64,000 nucleotides of DNA from Gammaproteobacteria bacterium (GTDB lineage Bacteria > Pseudomonadota > Gammaproteobacteria > Eutrophobiales > Eutrophobiaceae), in assembly GCA_028819495.1 (NCBI GenBank), contig JAPPLI010000190.1, positions 24,575 to 88,574 on the forward strand. The letters are read 5' to 3'. Below are positions 25,145-34,395 of this stretch, piece by piece. Made by a program: the position numbers and the translations under genes. Positions within the stretch are counted from its first letter, which is position 1, and each line of letters starts with the position of its first letter. The notes under the pieces are model-generated. The model was not told the DNA's origin, did not search any database, and was given only the letters and a program-made list of their open reading frames with translations.

Positions 25145-27310
25145 CTACATTTCGTAACGTAGTTCTATACCGTACGTTCTCGGGTCGTTGATATCGCCGT
25201 TGCGGGGGAAACCACCACTGGCCAGGCTGATATAATTGGTTATATACGCATCCTTGTTGTTCAGGTTGTTGACCCAGGCCGATATTGACCAGTTCTGGTT
25301 GCGGGGCTGAAAAGTGCCCCTCATGCTGACGTTCGAATAGGAGTCCTGGGAGGCCACATCCCGTTTATAGGGGTCAAAATAGGCCGTATCCCGCCAGCGC
25401 CAATCTACCCTGAAGTCGAAGTCACCCATAGTAGTGGGGAAGGTATGGCTCCCGCTCAGGGTGAACATGTGTTTGGGTGAATTAGGCAGCGGGTTGCCCT
25501 TGAGATTCAGCAGTCCCAGTTCCGGAAAGATCGGATCCTGGGTATAAAATTCGGTAAATTCATTATCCAGATATCCGTAAACCAGTTCCAACTGGGTATT
25601 ATCGGTCAGCAGGTAGGCAAGTTCCGCCTCGACACCGATGGCCTCGGCGGACGCGGCATTGGTGAGCGTAAACGACAGGCCCAGCAACTGGCTCACCTGC
25701 AAATCCGTATAATCGTAATAGAAGGCCGACAGGTTGGCCTTCAGCCTGTCGTTAAACAGCACGGATTTTACGCCGCCTTCAAAGCTCCAGATAAACTCCG
25801 GGTTGAGCGGCGGTGCCGTGTTGCCGGGCAGTATCTGCCCGCTTTTAAACCCGCGCGATGCGGTAAAATAAACCATGGCATCGTCGCTCAGGGCATAATC
25901 GATGGAGAAGCGCGGCGTCCAGGCGTCATAGGTACGCTTGTTGTTCAATGGAATAAACAAGTCCAGTCCGAACAGTTGAATCTTTAGCTGGAACGAACTT
26001 TCCGTCGTACGCTTTTCCTCGCTGTAGCGAACACCGGCCGTCAGGTTCAGCCGTTCCGTCGCCGCCCAGGTGACGCTGCCGAATGCCGCGTAGGCTTCCG
26101 TTTTTGCATGTCCGCGTTCATCAAAGATGTCGCCGGGCAGATTTATGGCGAACTGGAACGGGACCGTATTGGTGACAAACACGTCATCATCGAAGTAGTA
26201 CAGACCGAACACGCTGTTGATCCTGTCCGTGTCCCAGTTCAACTGAAATTCCTGGCTCCAGTGGACGCCGGAATTGATATTGGTGGAAGGCCAGCCGGGA
26301 TTATCCGTACCATCGTACTGTGATTTTTTTACGCTGTGCTCATCACGGTAACCCGTCAGGGACTTGAAGGTGAAGTTCTCGTTGATTTCATAAGTGACAT
26401 CCAGGGAGTAGCCATAGGTCCTCATATCCCGGCTTTCCTCGGTTTCGCTTGCTATATCCCTGAAACTCTGCTTGCCGTTACCGCCCTCGACAACACCTTG
26501 TAACTCCCCGAATGCCGATCCGAACGTATGAACCACTGCGCCCGAATCGTCGGCATCCCAGTAATCCATCGCCGCAACCACGGTCAGGCCGTCCGTCACC
26601 TGCCACTTCAGTTTGCCGCGCGCCGCGATCTCATCCCGGTCGTCAATATCCTCGCCGTTAAAAGTGTTTTCACCGAAGCCGTCCCGGTCCACCTTGTAGA
26701 AAGCCGCGCGCGCCGATAACTTGTCTTTTACCAGCGGACCGCCGACGCCGAGTTCAAACTCCCGTGCTTCATAGTTGCCGAAGTTGGCGCGGGCATTGAC
26801 CTTGACCTCATCCGTCGGCTCCCGGGTAATAATATTGAGCGTACCGCCCGTTGCATTCCTGCCGAACAGGGTGCCCTGCGGCCCGCGCAATACCTCTATC
26901 CGCTCAATATCGTAAAACGAGGTGCCCTGCGAGTTCGGATAGGCGATGACGACACCGTCCTGGTGCACCGCGACTGCGCCTTCCGAACCCGAGTTATCCA
27001 GCGTGAGACCGATGCCGCGGATAAATACCTTTACCCTGCCGTTATTCTGTGCTATGTCCAGGTTCGGAGCCAGGGACGTGAGGCCGAACAGGTCATAGAC
27101 GCCTTTATCATTGAGGCTCCTGGCAGAAAAAGAGGTAATGGCCAGTGGAACATCCTGCAGGTTCTCGGTGCGCCGCTGCGCGGTGACTATTACTTCCTCC
27201 AGAACTCCCTTGTCTTTCTCCTGCGAGTATGCCGCTACGGCATCGAACATGAATAAACCCGCGCACGAAAATATGATGAGAAATTTCGCATAATTTCTTG
27301 ACTTGAACAT
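25145..27310 (-). CDS. TonB-dependent outer-membrane receptor
   Basis: 721 residues with a signal peptide, an N-terminal 'EEVIVTAQRR' TonB-box-like stretch, a plug domain ('DVPLAITSFSARSLND' to 'VFIRGIG', and 'IERIEVLRGPQGTLFGRNATGGTLNIITREP'), and a β-barrel ending in an aromatic-poor 'GIELRYEM' terminus. It should import a bulky substrate across the outer membrane using TonB energy. GGAGGA lies just upstream of the ATG at 27310. It precedes the amidohydrolase on the same strand and is divergent from the hydantoinase cluster. It resembles the SusC-independent, ferric siderophore-like receptors that marine proteobacteria use for many organics; the ligand is unknown. Confidence 0.93.
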   Translation of the reverse strand: MFKSRNYAKFLIIFSCAGLFMFDAVAAYSQEKDKGVLEEVIVTAQRRTENLQDVPLAITSFSARSLNDKGVYDLFGLTSLAPNLDIAQNNGRVKVFIRGIGLTLDNSGSEGAVAVHQDGVVIAYPNSQGTSFYDIERIEVLRGPQGTLFGRNATGGTLNIITREPTDEVKVNARANFGNYEAREFELGVGGPLVKDKLSARAAFYKVDRDGFGENTFNGEDIDDRDEIAARGKLKWQVTDGLTVVAAMDYWDADDSGAVVHTFGSAFGELQGVVEGGNGKQSFRDIASETEESRDMRTYGYSLDVTYEINENFTFKSLTGYRDEHSVKKSQYDGTDNPGWPSTNINSGVHWSQEFQLNWDTDRINSVFGLYYFDDDVFVTNTVPFQFAINLPGDIFDERGHAKTEAYAAFGSVTWAATERLNLTAGVRYSEEKRTTESSFQLKIQLFGLDLFIPLNNKRTYDAWTPRFSIDYALSDDAMVYFTASRGFKSGQILPGNTAPPLNPEFIWSFEGGVKSVLFNDRLKANLSAFYYDYTDLQVSQLLGLSFTLTNAASAEAIGVEAELAYLLTDNTQLELVYGYLDNEFTEFYTQDPIFPELGLLNLKGNPLPNSPKHMFTLSGSHTFPTTMGDFDFRVDWRWRDTAYFDPYKRDVASQDSYSNVSMRGTFQPRNQNWSISAWVNNLNNKDAYITNYISLASGGFPRNGDINDPRTYGIELRYEM

Positions 27311-27554
27311 AACAGTCCTCCCCCCGAAAATTATCGATTCTTAAAGGTATTGCCCCATGGATACAGGCCAACAGGGTTTTTGCGATCCTGCTCCTTACGT
27401 CTCCAATGGTATCATAAAATCCATGAGTCTATAGGTATTCCAACCACTGATGTTTTTTAGCTACATTGATTTTGTCGATACATCCTTGTACCGTAGAAAC
27501 TTGAAACCAGGCAGATTTTCCTGACACAGTGTTATCAACCCGGGGACCGCAGTA
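27311..27554. other. Divergent intergenic region
   Basis: 244 bases between the minus-strand TonB receptor and the plus-strand hydantoinase gene. Besides the ribosome-binding sites next to each start (a GGAGGA run for the receptor, GGGGA for HyuA) I see no convincing -35/-10 pair, repeat or RNA gene. It should hold both promoters. Confidence 0.5.
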
Positions 27555-29618
27555 ATGAGTTATGAAATTGGCATCGACGTTGGAGGAACGTTTACCGATT
27601 TTGTCGTGCGCAGCGCGGATGAGATCATCAGCGGCAAGGTGTTGACCACACCGAACGATGAGACCGTCGGCATCATGAATGCCATCCGCACGTCGGCAGA
27701 GCATTTCAGCCAGGATACGCAAGGCTTTCTGAAAAACGCCGATAATCTTGTTTTAGGCACGACGGTGGTGACCAATGCCATGCTGGAGTACGCAGGCGCC
27801 AAAACAGGACTTATAACCACAAAGGGATTTCGCGACATCATCGAACTGCGTACCGGCTACAAGGAAGACCATTTTGACATTCGTCTGCCCGCGCCCTACC
27901 CCATCGTACCCAGGCAAAGGCGGCTTGGAGTCACCGAACGCATCAACCACCTGGGAGAGATCGTGCTTGAGCTCAATGAGCAGGAAGTACGTGATGCGGT
28001 CAACAAATTAAGGCAACTGGAGGTCGATTCAATCGCGGTATGCCTGTTATTCTCATTTAAAAACAACGAACACGAATCCCGCATCAGGGAAATCATCCGG
28101 GAGGAATACCCGGAAGCATACGTGTCCCTGTCCTGCGAAGTCCTGCCCCAGGTTCGGGAATTCGACCGTTTCAGCACGACCATACTGAACGCTTACCTCA
28201 GCCCGAAACTCGATAATTACCTGCGCCAACTGGAAATCAGCCTGAATGAAGCGGGTTTCGGCGGCCGCCTGTTCATCAAGCTTTCCAACGGCGGCGTCAT
28301 GGACACCGACTTCTGCTGCCAGCGCGGGGTTGAACTCATCCAGTCAGGGCCGTCCGGCGGCGTGACTGCGGCGGTTGCAGTGGGTGAATGGTCCGGGTAC
28401 AAGGACCTGATCGCAGTGGACATGGGCGGAACCAGTTATGACGTCTGCTTAATCAAGGAGGGCCGCCCCGATATCGGCGTTGATTCCTGGGTCAGCCGTT
28501 ACCGCGTCGCAACCCCGATGATAGACATACACTCCATCGGCACCGGCGGTGGGTCGATCGCCTGGATCGATGAAGGCGGCGCGCTCAGGGTGGGACCCAG
28601 GAGCGCCGGGTCCGACCCGGGACCTGCCTGCTACGGCAGGGGCGGTGTCAAACCCACGGTCACCGATGCCAACCTGGTACTGGGCTACCTGAATCCGGGC
28701 GCTATCGGAGGGGGGGAAATCAACCTGGACGTAGCAGCCGCACACAAGGCGATAGAAACTGAAATTGCACAGCCCCTCGGCATGTCGGTCGAAGAGGCGG
28801 CAAGCGGGATATTTCGTATATCCAACAGCGCCATGACCAATGCCATCCGTTACGTTTCGGTTTCCCGAGGGCGCGACCCCAGGGATTTCGCCTTGATGGC
28901 TTTCGGGGGCGCAGGTCCGGTTCACGTGGGTGTCCAGGCCAAGGATCTGGGCGTCAACACTATCCTGGTGCCGAAGAACGCGGGCGTTTTCTGTGCACTG
29001 GGTTGTATCATATCGAATTTCAAAATATCCAAGGTCAAGAGTTTCATCAGTCGTTCCAATACCATCCGCATCGATGATTTGAATGCCATCTTCGATGAGA
29101 TTGAGAACGACGCCCTGGAATTGCTCAAACAAACGCCGGGCATCGTCGAGACCCAGACCCACCGCGCCATCGACATGCGCTACGTGGGCCAGACTCACGA
29201 AGTCACTGTCCCGATCCGTTCAAGGACAAAACGGGTAACGGAACTGAACCTGAACAAAACCTTTCAGGACTTCCATGAGGCCCATGAGCAACTCTACTCT
29301 TTCAAACGTCCCGACCAGACGGTCGAAGTGCTCAGTGTCCGTTCGGACCTGGTAGGTACCCGCGACACGCTCAAATACCACAGTACGCCGTTTGAATCCG
29401 AGGACCCGTCCGCAGCGTATAAGGAAACGCGCCGGGTCGGTTTTGACGGCGTCGGGTTTGTCGACACGCGTATCTACGACGGCACAAAAGTACGGCCGGG
29501 AAATCTCATCACGGGTCCTGCCGTCATCGAGGAACCTGAAACGACGATAGTCATTTATCCGCAGCAGGAAGCCATGCTGGATCATTACCAGACTTACATT
29601 ATTGAAAGTTTCCAGTAA
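27555..29618 (+). CDS. Hydantoinase/oxoprolinase subunit A (HyuA-like)
   Basis: 687 residues, the usual length of HyuA. The ASKHA-type nucleotide-binding signatures are present: 'EIGIDVGGTFTDFVV' at the N-terminus, 'GTTVVTNAMLEYAGA', 'SGPSGGVTAAVA' followed by 'VDMGGTSYDVCLI', and 'SIGTGGGSIAWID'. HyuA proteins use ATP to activate a cyclic or carbonyl substrate whose bond is then opened or carboxylated together with HyuB. It leads an operon with two HyuB-like genes, a RidA-like gene and an α/β-hydrolase gene, and a TonB receptor gene follows. Substrate (hydantoin, N-methylhydantoin, lactam, ketone) cannot be read from sequence. Confidence 0.92.
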   Translation: MSYEIGIDVGGTFTDFVVRSADEIISGKVLTTPNDETVGIMNAIRTSAEHFSQDTQGFLKNADNLVLGTTVVTNAMLEYAGAKTGLITTKGFRDIIELRTGYKEDHFDIRLPAPYPIVPRQRRLGVTERINHLGEIVLELNEQEVRDAVNKLRQLEVDSIAVCLLFSFKNNEHESRIREIIREEYPEAYVSLSCEVLPQVREFDRFSTTILNAYLSPKLDNYLRQLEISLNEAGFGGRLFIKLSNGGVMDTDFCCQRGVELIQSGPSGGVTAAVAVGEWSGYKDLIAVDMGGTSYDVCLIKEGRPDIGVDSWVSRYRVATPMIDIHSIGTGGGSIAWIDEGGALRVGPRSAGSDPGPACYGRGGVKPTVTDANLVLGYLNPGAIGGGEINLDVAAAHKAIETEIAQPLGMSVEEAASGIFRISNSAMTNAIRYVSVSRGRDPRDFALMAFGGAGPVHVGVQAKDLGVNTILVPKNAGVFCALGCIISNFKISKVKSFISRSNTIRIDDLNAIFDEIENDALELLKQTPGIVETQTHRAIDMRYVGQTHEVTVPIRSRTKRVTELNLNKTFQDFHEAHEQLYSFKRPDQTVEVLSVRSDLVGTRDTLKYHSTPFESEDPSAAYKETRRVGFDGVGFVDTRIYDGTKVRPGNLITGPAVIEEPETTIVIYPQQEAMLDHYQTYIIESFQ

Positions 29619-29622
29619 TGCC

Positions 29623-31392
29623 ATGGTAGACAAAATTACCGCCGAAGTCCTGCGCAGCAAGTTCGACGCGGTTGTTGCGGAAATGCGCGCCACCGTGATA
29701 AATACGGCCTGCTCGACTACCGTCAGTGAGGCAAATCAATGCTGCAACGGATTATTTACCGAGGCGGGAGCGCTGGTCACAATCGACAACCCGTTATACC
29801 TCTCATCCATGGCGGATACCGCTGCCGCCGTGCTTGATTACTTCCAGTACGACCTGGGCAGCGAAGATATCCTGCTTACCAACGACCCCTATGGCGGAGG
29901 CTCACGTCTGCAGGAATTTACCGCATTTGCGCCGGTGAGTTTTGAAGAGGAAATAGTCCTGTACGTGGGCGTGCGTGCGCATACGGAGGATATCGGCGGT
30001 GATTTGCGTGGAAACTACAATCCCAGGGCCACCGACATCTGGGCTGAGGGTGTGCGCTGCCCACCCGTCAAGATTTACCGTGACGGGAAATTGCTCAAAG
30101 ACACGTTGAACACCATCGCCTTGAACAGCCGCAATCCAAAAGCCTTCAGGCTGGATCTGGAAGCCATGTTTTCTGCAATCAGGATCGGCCAGACGCGTAT
30201 GGCGGAACTGCTTCACGACTATGGCGCCGAAGTCGTATTGGATGCGCTGGACTGGTCGGTCGATTACGCTGAAGCCCGTTTCAGTTCAATGCTGAAGGAT
30301 TGGGGAGACATCAGCGCTGAAGGCAGTTGCAGGCTGATGCATGATTGCCAGGGCCGGGACAACCTCGATATCCGCGTCAGACTGGAAACAACAAACGGCC
30401 GCCTGCTCCTGGACTTTTCAGAAACCGATGCCCAATCCACCGGCTTTATAAACACTACGCCGGCGCAGGCCCTGAGTTATGCGCTGCTCCCTGTTTTTGC
30501 TGCGCTGGGTACCGATGTTCCGAAGAATGCGGGCAGCCTGCGCTGTGTCGACCTGGTTGCTCCGGAAGGCTCCCTGGTGAATGCCCGCATGCCGGCGCCG
30601 ACGGGCTGGTCGGCCTCCCACGTCGGCACCGACCTGGCGCTGGCGGTCACGGATGCCCTGTCCGGCCTGGTTCCGGAAAAAGTTGCCAACGTGGCGGGGA
30701 ATTCGATGCTGATATACATGATCCGGCGTGGCATACGCAACGGCTTTACCGTCGAGCAATTGGCATTCATTGACTATGCCCGCTTTACCCAGGGTGGCTG
30801 CAGCGGTGCGGCCGGACGGGACGGCTGGGGCATGCCCGGTATTTCCTCAACGACCCCCCTGCCGTCAATTGAGATGTTTGAGGCGGAGGTCGACGGGGAA
30901 ATCCGCAAGCTGGAATACGTGACAGACTCGGCCGGCGCCGGGCAGTGGCGTGGCGGACCCGGAACGGAAGCATGTATTGAATTGCCCGCTCCGGATCCGG
31001 ATGAGTTCTATTTGACTGCCTGTGTCTTCCCGCGCCAGCAGGCAGCCGGATTTGCCGGAGGAACCGCAGGCACGGACAATTCCGTGCTGGTACATTCCGG
31101 TGAAGCGAAAATAAACGTCGAGAATGCCTATGTGGACCAACTACTCGGACAGGGATCCGACCTCAGTATCAGGATGGGCGGCGGTGCCGGCTGGGGCAAC
31201 CCCATGGCCAGGGACCCGGAGCAGGTACTGGCGGACGTACTGGATGGTTACGTATCCCTGGAAGCGGCAGAGGAACAATATGGTGTCATCGTTGATCCTG
31301 AGAAATTGCAAATCGACACCGCCCGTACCGCCGAACTGAGAAAAGAACTGGACATGAATGACTATCGCCCGGAGAAATACGACAATGATTGA
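29623..31392 (+). CDS. Hydantoinase/oxoprolinase subunit B (HyuB-like, copy 1)
   Basis: About 589 residues from ATG 29623; a TTG at 29602 is inside the upstream gene. HyuB features: N-terminal 'DKITAEVLRSKFDAVVAEMRATVINTACSTTV' (split: residues 3-34), 'ILLTNDPYGGGSRLQEFT', 'VRAHTEDIGG', and the C-terminal glycine-rich 'RMGGGAGWGNPMARDPEQV'. HyuB is the partner that completes the ATP-dependent ring opening or carboxylation started by HyuA. It follows HyuA by four bases and overlaps the second HyuB gene by eight, so stoichiometric expression is likely. 'QEF' and 'HTEDIGG' differ from the 'HIPDW' and 'HFIEVGG' of copy 2, so the two are not redundant duplicates. Confidence 0.9.
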   Translation: MVDKITAEVLRSKFDAVVAEMRATVINTACSTTVSEANQCCNGLFTEAGALVTIDNPLYLSSMADTAAAVLDYFQYDLGSEDILLTNDPYGGGSRLQEFTAFAPVSFEEEIVLYVGVRAHTEDIGGDLRGNYNPRATDIWAEGVRCPPVKIYRDGKLLKDTLNTIALNSRNPKAFRLDLEAMFSAIRIGQTRMAELLHDYGAEVVLDALDWSVDYAEARFSSMLKDWGDISAEGSCRLMHDCQGRDNLDIRVRLETTNGRLLLDFSETDAQSTGFINTTPAQALSYALLPVFAALGTDVPKNAGSLRCVDLVAPEGSLVNARMPAPTGWSASHVGTDLALAVTDALSGLVPEKVANVAGNSMLIYMIRRGIRNGFTVEQLAFIDYARFTQGGCSGAAGRDGWGMPGISSTTPLPSIEMFEAEVDGEIRKLEYVTDSAGAGQWRGGPGTEACIELPAPDPDEFYLTACVFPRQQAAGFAGGTAGTDNSVLVHSGEAKINVENAYVDQLLGQGSDLSIRMGGGAGWGNPMARDPEQVLADVLDGYVSLEAAEEQYGVIVDPEKLQIDTARTAELRKELDMNDYRPEKYDND

Positions 31393-33154
31393 TGTGATCA
31401 CGGCTGAAATCATACGGGAATACCTGGAAACGGTATCGGAGGAAATAAGCAAAACCATGGAGAATACCTCCGTTTCCACTGTTTTCAGCGAGGCCCATGA
31501 TTACTCCACCGGTGTGTTTTATTCGGACGGCAAGGAAGTCAGCCTGCTCGCCAGGGCAAACTCGCAACCCATCCATATATATGCGTCCGTCCATTCGGTC
31601 GAAACGCTGCTGAAGTCGTTTAAATACAACCTCAATGAAGGGGACATCGTGCTGGCTACCGATCCCTATTCGGGCGGGAGTCACATCCCCGACTGGACCC
31701 TGATGAAGCCCGTGTTCTACCATAACAAGCCCGTTTTCTTTCCCGCCGTACGCGCCCACTTTATCGAAGTCGGCGGCCCCGTGCCGGGAGGATACAACTC
31801 AATGGCCACGGAAATCTGGCAGGAGGGTTTTCGCCTGGCGCCCGTCAAGATCTGTGAAAAAGGAGAAATGCGCCGTGACATCGTTAACCTGCTCGCAGGC
31901 AACAATCGGCTCCCGGACACCATGGAGGGGGATCTCAATGCGATGATCGGCGCCTGCAAGGTCGGCGAAGACCGGATCGTCCGGCTGGTGGAGAAGTACG
32001 GCCTGGATACGGTGCTGGAGTCGGTGGACTACATCCTGAACTACAGTGAACGGCAGGTGCGCGCCGAGATCTCTTCGTGGCCGGATGGCGAATACAAGGG
32101 CAGAAGTATCCTCGAACACGATTTCAACGGCGGCATTGATATCAACGTGGACGTCACCATCAACGTCGAGGGGGACGGCTGCACGGTGGATTTCACCGGC
32201 ACCCACCCCCAGACCAAGGGGTTCGTCAACAGCGTCAAGGGCAACACCCTGTCCTGGGTGTTTACCGAATTTTCCGTAGTGATGCCGGATGTGCCGCTTA
32301 ATTCCGGGTTTTTCAGACCGATCGAGGTGACCGCTCCGGAGGGTACCGTGATTAACCCGCTGCCGCCGGCGCCGGTGGGCAACTCAACGCTGTGTATCGG
32401 CAGTGATATCGGCCAGGCTGTAATGAAGACCCTGGAGAAGATCGTTCCGGAAAAAACCGGCTCGGCATTCATCGACCTGACCATCAATACCGTGTTCGGG
32501 TTGAACTCGCACTACGATAACCAGATGTACGTCAGTTTTGACTATTCAACCACACCGACCTCCAGCGGCGGCGCCTGCGGCACCGACGGCTGGGGCGGAT
32601 ACTCGGCGCCGCATGCCTCCCTGCGCATCCCGTCGTTCGAATTGCAGGAAGTGATGTATCCGTTCCTGTATTACCGGAATGAATACAGTACCGACAGCGC
32701 GGCTCCGGGCAAGTGGCGCGGTTCGCCCGCGCATCAGATGCTGCGCATGAGCACCACGGATCCGGTAATCAATTTTATCCAGGTGCAGGCGTGCAGGCGC
32801 CCATTGAAGGGTTTTGCCGGCGGCAAGGAAGCGGCCGGCAATCACGTAATCCTTGACTACGGCGGAGATAATGAAGAAGAGGTACGGGTTGCCAAGGCGG
32901 ACTATGCCCAAAAACCCGGCGAAATCATGTACGCACAGAGCGGCGGCGGCGGCGGTTGGGGCGACCCGCTTGCCCGGGACGTGGACGCGGTACTGCAGGA
33001 CGTTGTGGATGAATATGTTTCCATAGAGGGGGCCGCACGGGACTATGGCGTGGTAATTGATCCCGGGACAATGACCATTGACGTGACGGCTACCGAGACC
33101 CTGCGATCTTCCCTCTCCGCGGACCCGGCAACACACGGGAGGACACCGGCATGA
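31385..33154 (+). CDS. Hydantoinase/oxoprolinase subunit B (HyuB-like, copy 2)
   Basis: About 589 residues from ATG 31385, preceded by GGAGAA; the longer frame from 31358 is inside copy 1. Core motifs: 'IVLATDPYSGGSHIPDWTLMKP', 'AVRAHFIEVGGPVPGGYNS' and 'QSGGGGGWGDPLARD'. Same fold and length as the preceding gene but clearly diverged, so an ancient paralogue. Enzymes with one HyuA and two HyuB-type subunits occur among acetone/acetophenone carboxylase relatives as well as hydantoinases, so a three-subunit ATP-dependent enzyme is plausible. It shares ATGA with the RidA-like gene. Confidence 0.9.
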   Translation: MIDVITAEIIREYLETVSEEISKTMENTSVSTVFSEAHDYSTGVFYSDGKEVSLLARANSQPIHIYASVHSVETLLKSFKYNLNEGDIVLATDPYSGGSHIPDWTLMKPVFYHNKPVFFPAVRAHFIEVGGPVPGGYNSMATEIWQEGFRLAPVKICEKGEMRRDIVNLLAGNNRLPDTMEGDLNAMIGACKVGEDRIVRLVEKYGLDTVLESVDYILNYSERQVRAEISSWPDGEYKGRSILEHDFNGGIDINVDVTINVEGDGCTVDFTGTHPQTKGFVNSVKGNTLSWVFTEFSVVMPDVPLNSGFFRPIEVTAPEGTVINPLPPAPVGNSTLCIGSDIGQAVMKTLEKIVPEKTGSAFIDLTINTVFGLNSHYDNQMYVSFDYSTTPTSSGGACGTDGWGGYSAPHASLRIPSFELQEVMYPFLYYRNEYSTDSAAPGKWRGSPAHQMLRMSTTDPVINFIQVQACRRPLKGFAGGKEAAGNHVILDYGGDNEEEVRVAKADYAQKPGEIMYAQSGGGGGWGDPLARDVDAVLQDVVDEYVSIEGAARDYGVVIDPGTMTIDVTATETLRSSLSADPATHGRTPA

Positions 33155-33558
33155 GTAAAATGCAATTCATCGACCCGGGCTGGAACTGGGATGAAGATTT
33201 CCCCCTGTCCCAGGGCATCCGCACAGGCAACCTGGTGTTTCTCTCCGGACAGGTCCCGTTTGACGGAGACGGCAACGTCGTCGGCATCGGCGACCTGCGC
33301 CGGCAGACCCGTCAGGTCTTTGAAAATATCAAGGGTATCCTGCAGGAGGCGGGGGCTTCCTTTCAGGACGTGGTAAAAATGACCACGTTTTTTACCGTCG
33401 ATATCACCGATCACGACAAGGTGTCCGATTACTTCGAGGTACGCATGGAATACTTCGGTGACCACAAGCCTTGCAGTACGGGGGTGCAGGTTACCGCCCT
33501 GGTCGATCCGGAACTGATGCTGGAAGTCGAGGTCGTCGCCCTGCTCCCGGACGGCTGA
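33151..33558 (+). CDS. RidA-like (YjgF/Rid family) protein
   Basis: 135 residues with the Rid pattern 'LVFLSGQVPFDGDGNVVG', 'DLRRQTRQVFENIKGILQEAGASFQDVVKMTTFFTVD' (two parts of one helix-strand unit) and a final 'LEVEVVALLP'. RidA hydrolyses reactive enamines/imines using an arginine in the motif 'PARS/T-x-V'. Here that place reads 'KPCSTGVQV', with no arginine, so classical deaminase activity is doubtful and it belongs to one of the Rid branches of unknown chemistry. It starts at the ATGA overlap with HyuB copy 2, which ties it to the hydantoinase pathway, perhaps handling a labile ring-opened intermediate. Confidence 0.85.
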   Translation: MSKMQFIDPGWNWDEDFPLSQGIRTGNLVFLSGQVPFDGDGNVVGIGDLRRQTRQVFENIKGILQEAGASFQDVVKMTTFFTVDITDHDKVSDYFEVRMEYFGDHKPCSTGVQVTALVDPELMLEVEVVALLPDG

Positions 33559-33573
33559 GCGGCGCAACAGCAG

Positions 33574-34395
33574 ATGCGTGTTTTACGGCACTATCGTAAC
33601 GGCGCCCTGAGACTGGCGTACGAGAAGGAGGGATCCGGCCCGGTTGTCATCTTTATGCACGGCATCGGCGGCAACCGGACCAACTGGGCTGAACAGCAGG
33701 CCGGATTGGGTGGCCGCTATAGCACGGTTGCCTGGGATGCCAGGGGTTACGGCGGCAGTGACGACCCGGATAAGCCGCTGGAATTTTCAGACTTTGCCGA
33801 CGATCTCAATACCCTGCTGGATCATCTCGGCGTCCGCACGGCGCACCTGGTCGGCATGTCGATGGGCGGCATGATTGCCCAGGACTTTTATGGCCGCCAT
33901 GCGGACAGGGTAGCAACATTGACGCTGGCGGATACATCACAGGGATTCGGCGCCGCGAGCGAGGCAGACAGGCGCGACTTTCTGGCGCCCAGGCTGAAAC
34001 CGTTGCAGGATGGGCTGACTCCGGCAGACCTCGCGCCAAATATTGTAGACGTGCTGGCCGGCCCCGAAGCCGCGGAACATGTGCGCCAGCGCTTGTTCGA
34101 ATCCGTATCGGCGGTGCGCGCCGGGCCATATATGCAGGCGTTGAAAGCAACGGTAACCACGGATTTCAGGGAAATTCTTCCCGCAATTGACGTGCCCACG
34201 CTCATCATCGTGGGGACCCATGACAAGGTGCTGCCCGTATCGGAAAGTCGAACACTGGCGGGCGCCATCCCGGGATCGGAGTTGACGCTGATCGAACAGG
34301 CAGGACATCTGACCAATATCGAAGCGCCGGATCGGTTTAATGCAATTTTGGGCGACTTCCTTGATCGCTATGCCGGCAGGGCAACCACCATTTGA
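33574..34395 (+). CDS. α/β-fold hydrolase
   Basis: 273 residues with a standard α/β-hydrolase layout: oxyanion segment 'VIFMHGIGGNRTNW', 'WDARGYGGSDDP', nucleophile elbow 'VGMSMGGMIAQDF' (serine near residue 97), acid in 'IIVGTHDKVLP' and histidine in 'EQAGHLTNIEAPDRF'. It resembles 3-oxoadipate enol-lactonase-like and carboxylester/lactone hydrolases. It sits 15 bases after the RidA-like gene in the HyuA-HyuB-HyuB operon and may open or cleave a product of that system. The following TonB receptor gene begins within or just after its end. Confidence 0.88.
   Translation: MRVLRHYRNGALRLAYEKEGSGPVVIFMHGIGGNRTNWAEQQAGLGGRYSTVAWDARGYGGSDDPDKPLEFSDFADDLNTLLDHLGVRTAHLVGMSMGGMIAQDFYGRHADRVATLTLADTSQGFGAASEADRRDFLAPRLKPLQDGLTPADLAPNIVDVLAGPEAAEHVRQRLFESVSAVRAGPYMQALKATVTTDFREILPAIDVPTLIIVGTHDKVLPVSESRTLAGAIPGSELTLIEQAGHLTNIEAPDRFNAILGDFLDRYAGRATTI

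Noticed and set aside
27311..27554. Possible riboswitch or small RNA in the divergent region
   Set aside because: No conserved riboswitch core or strong hairpin was recognisable.
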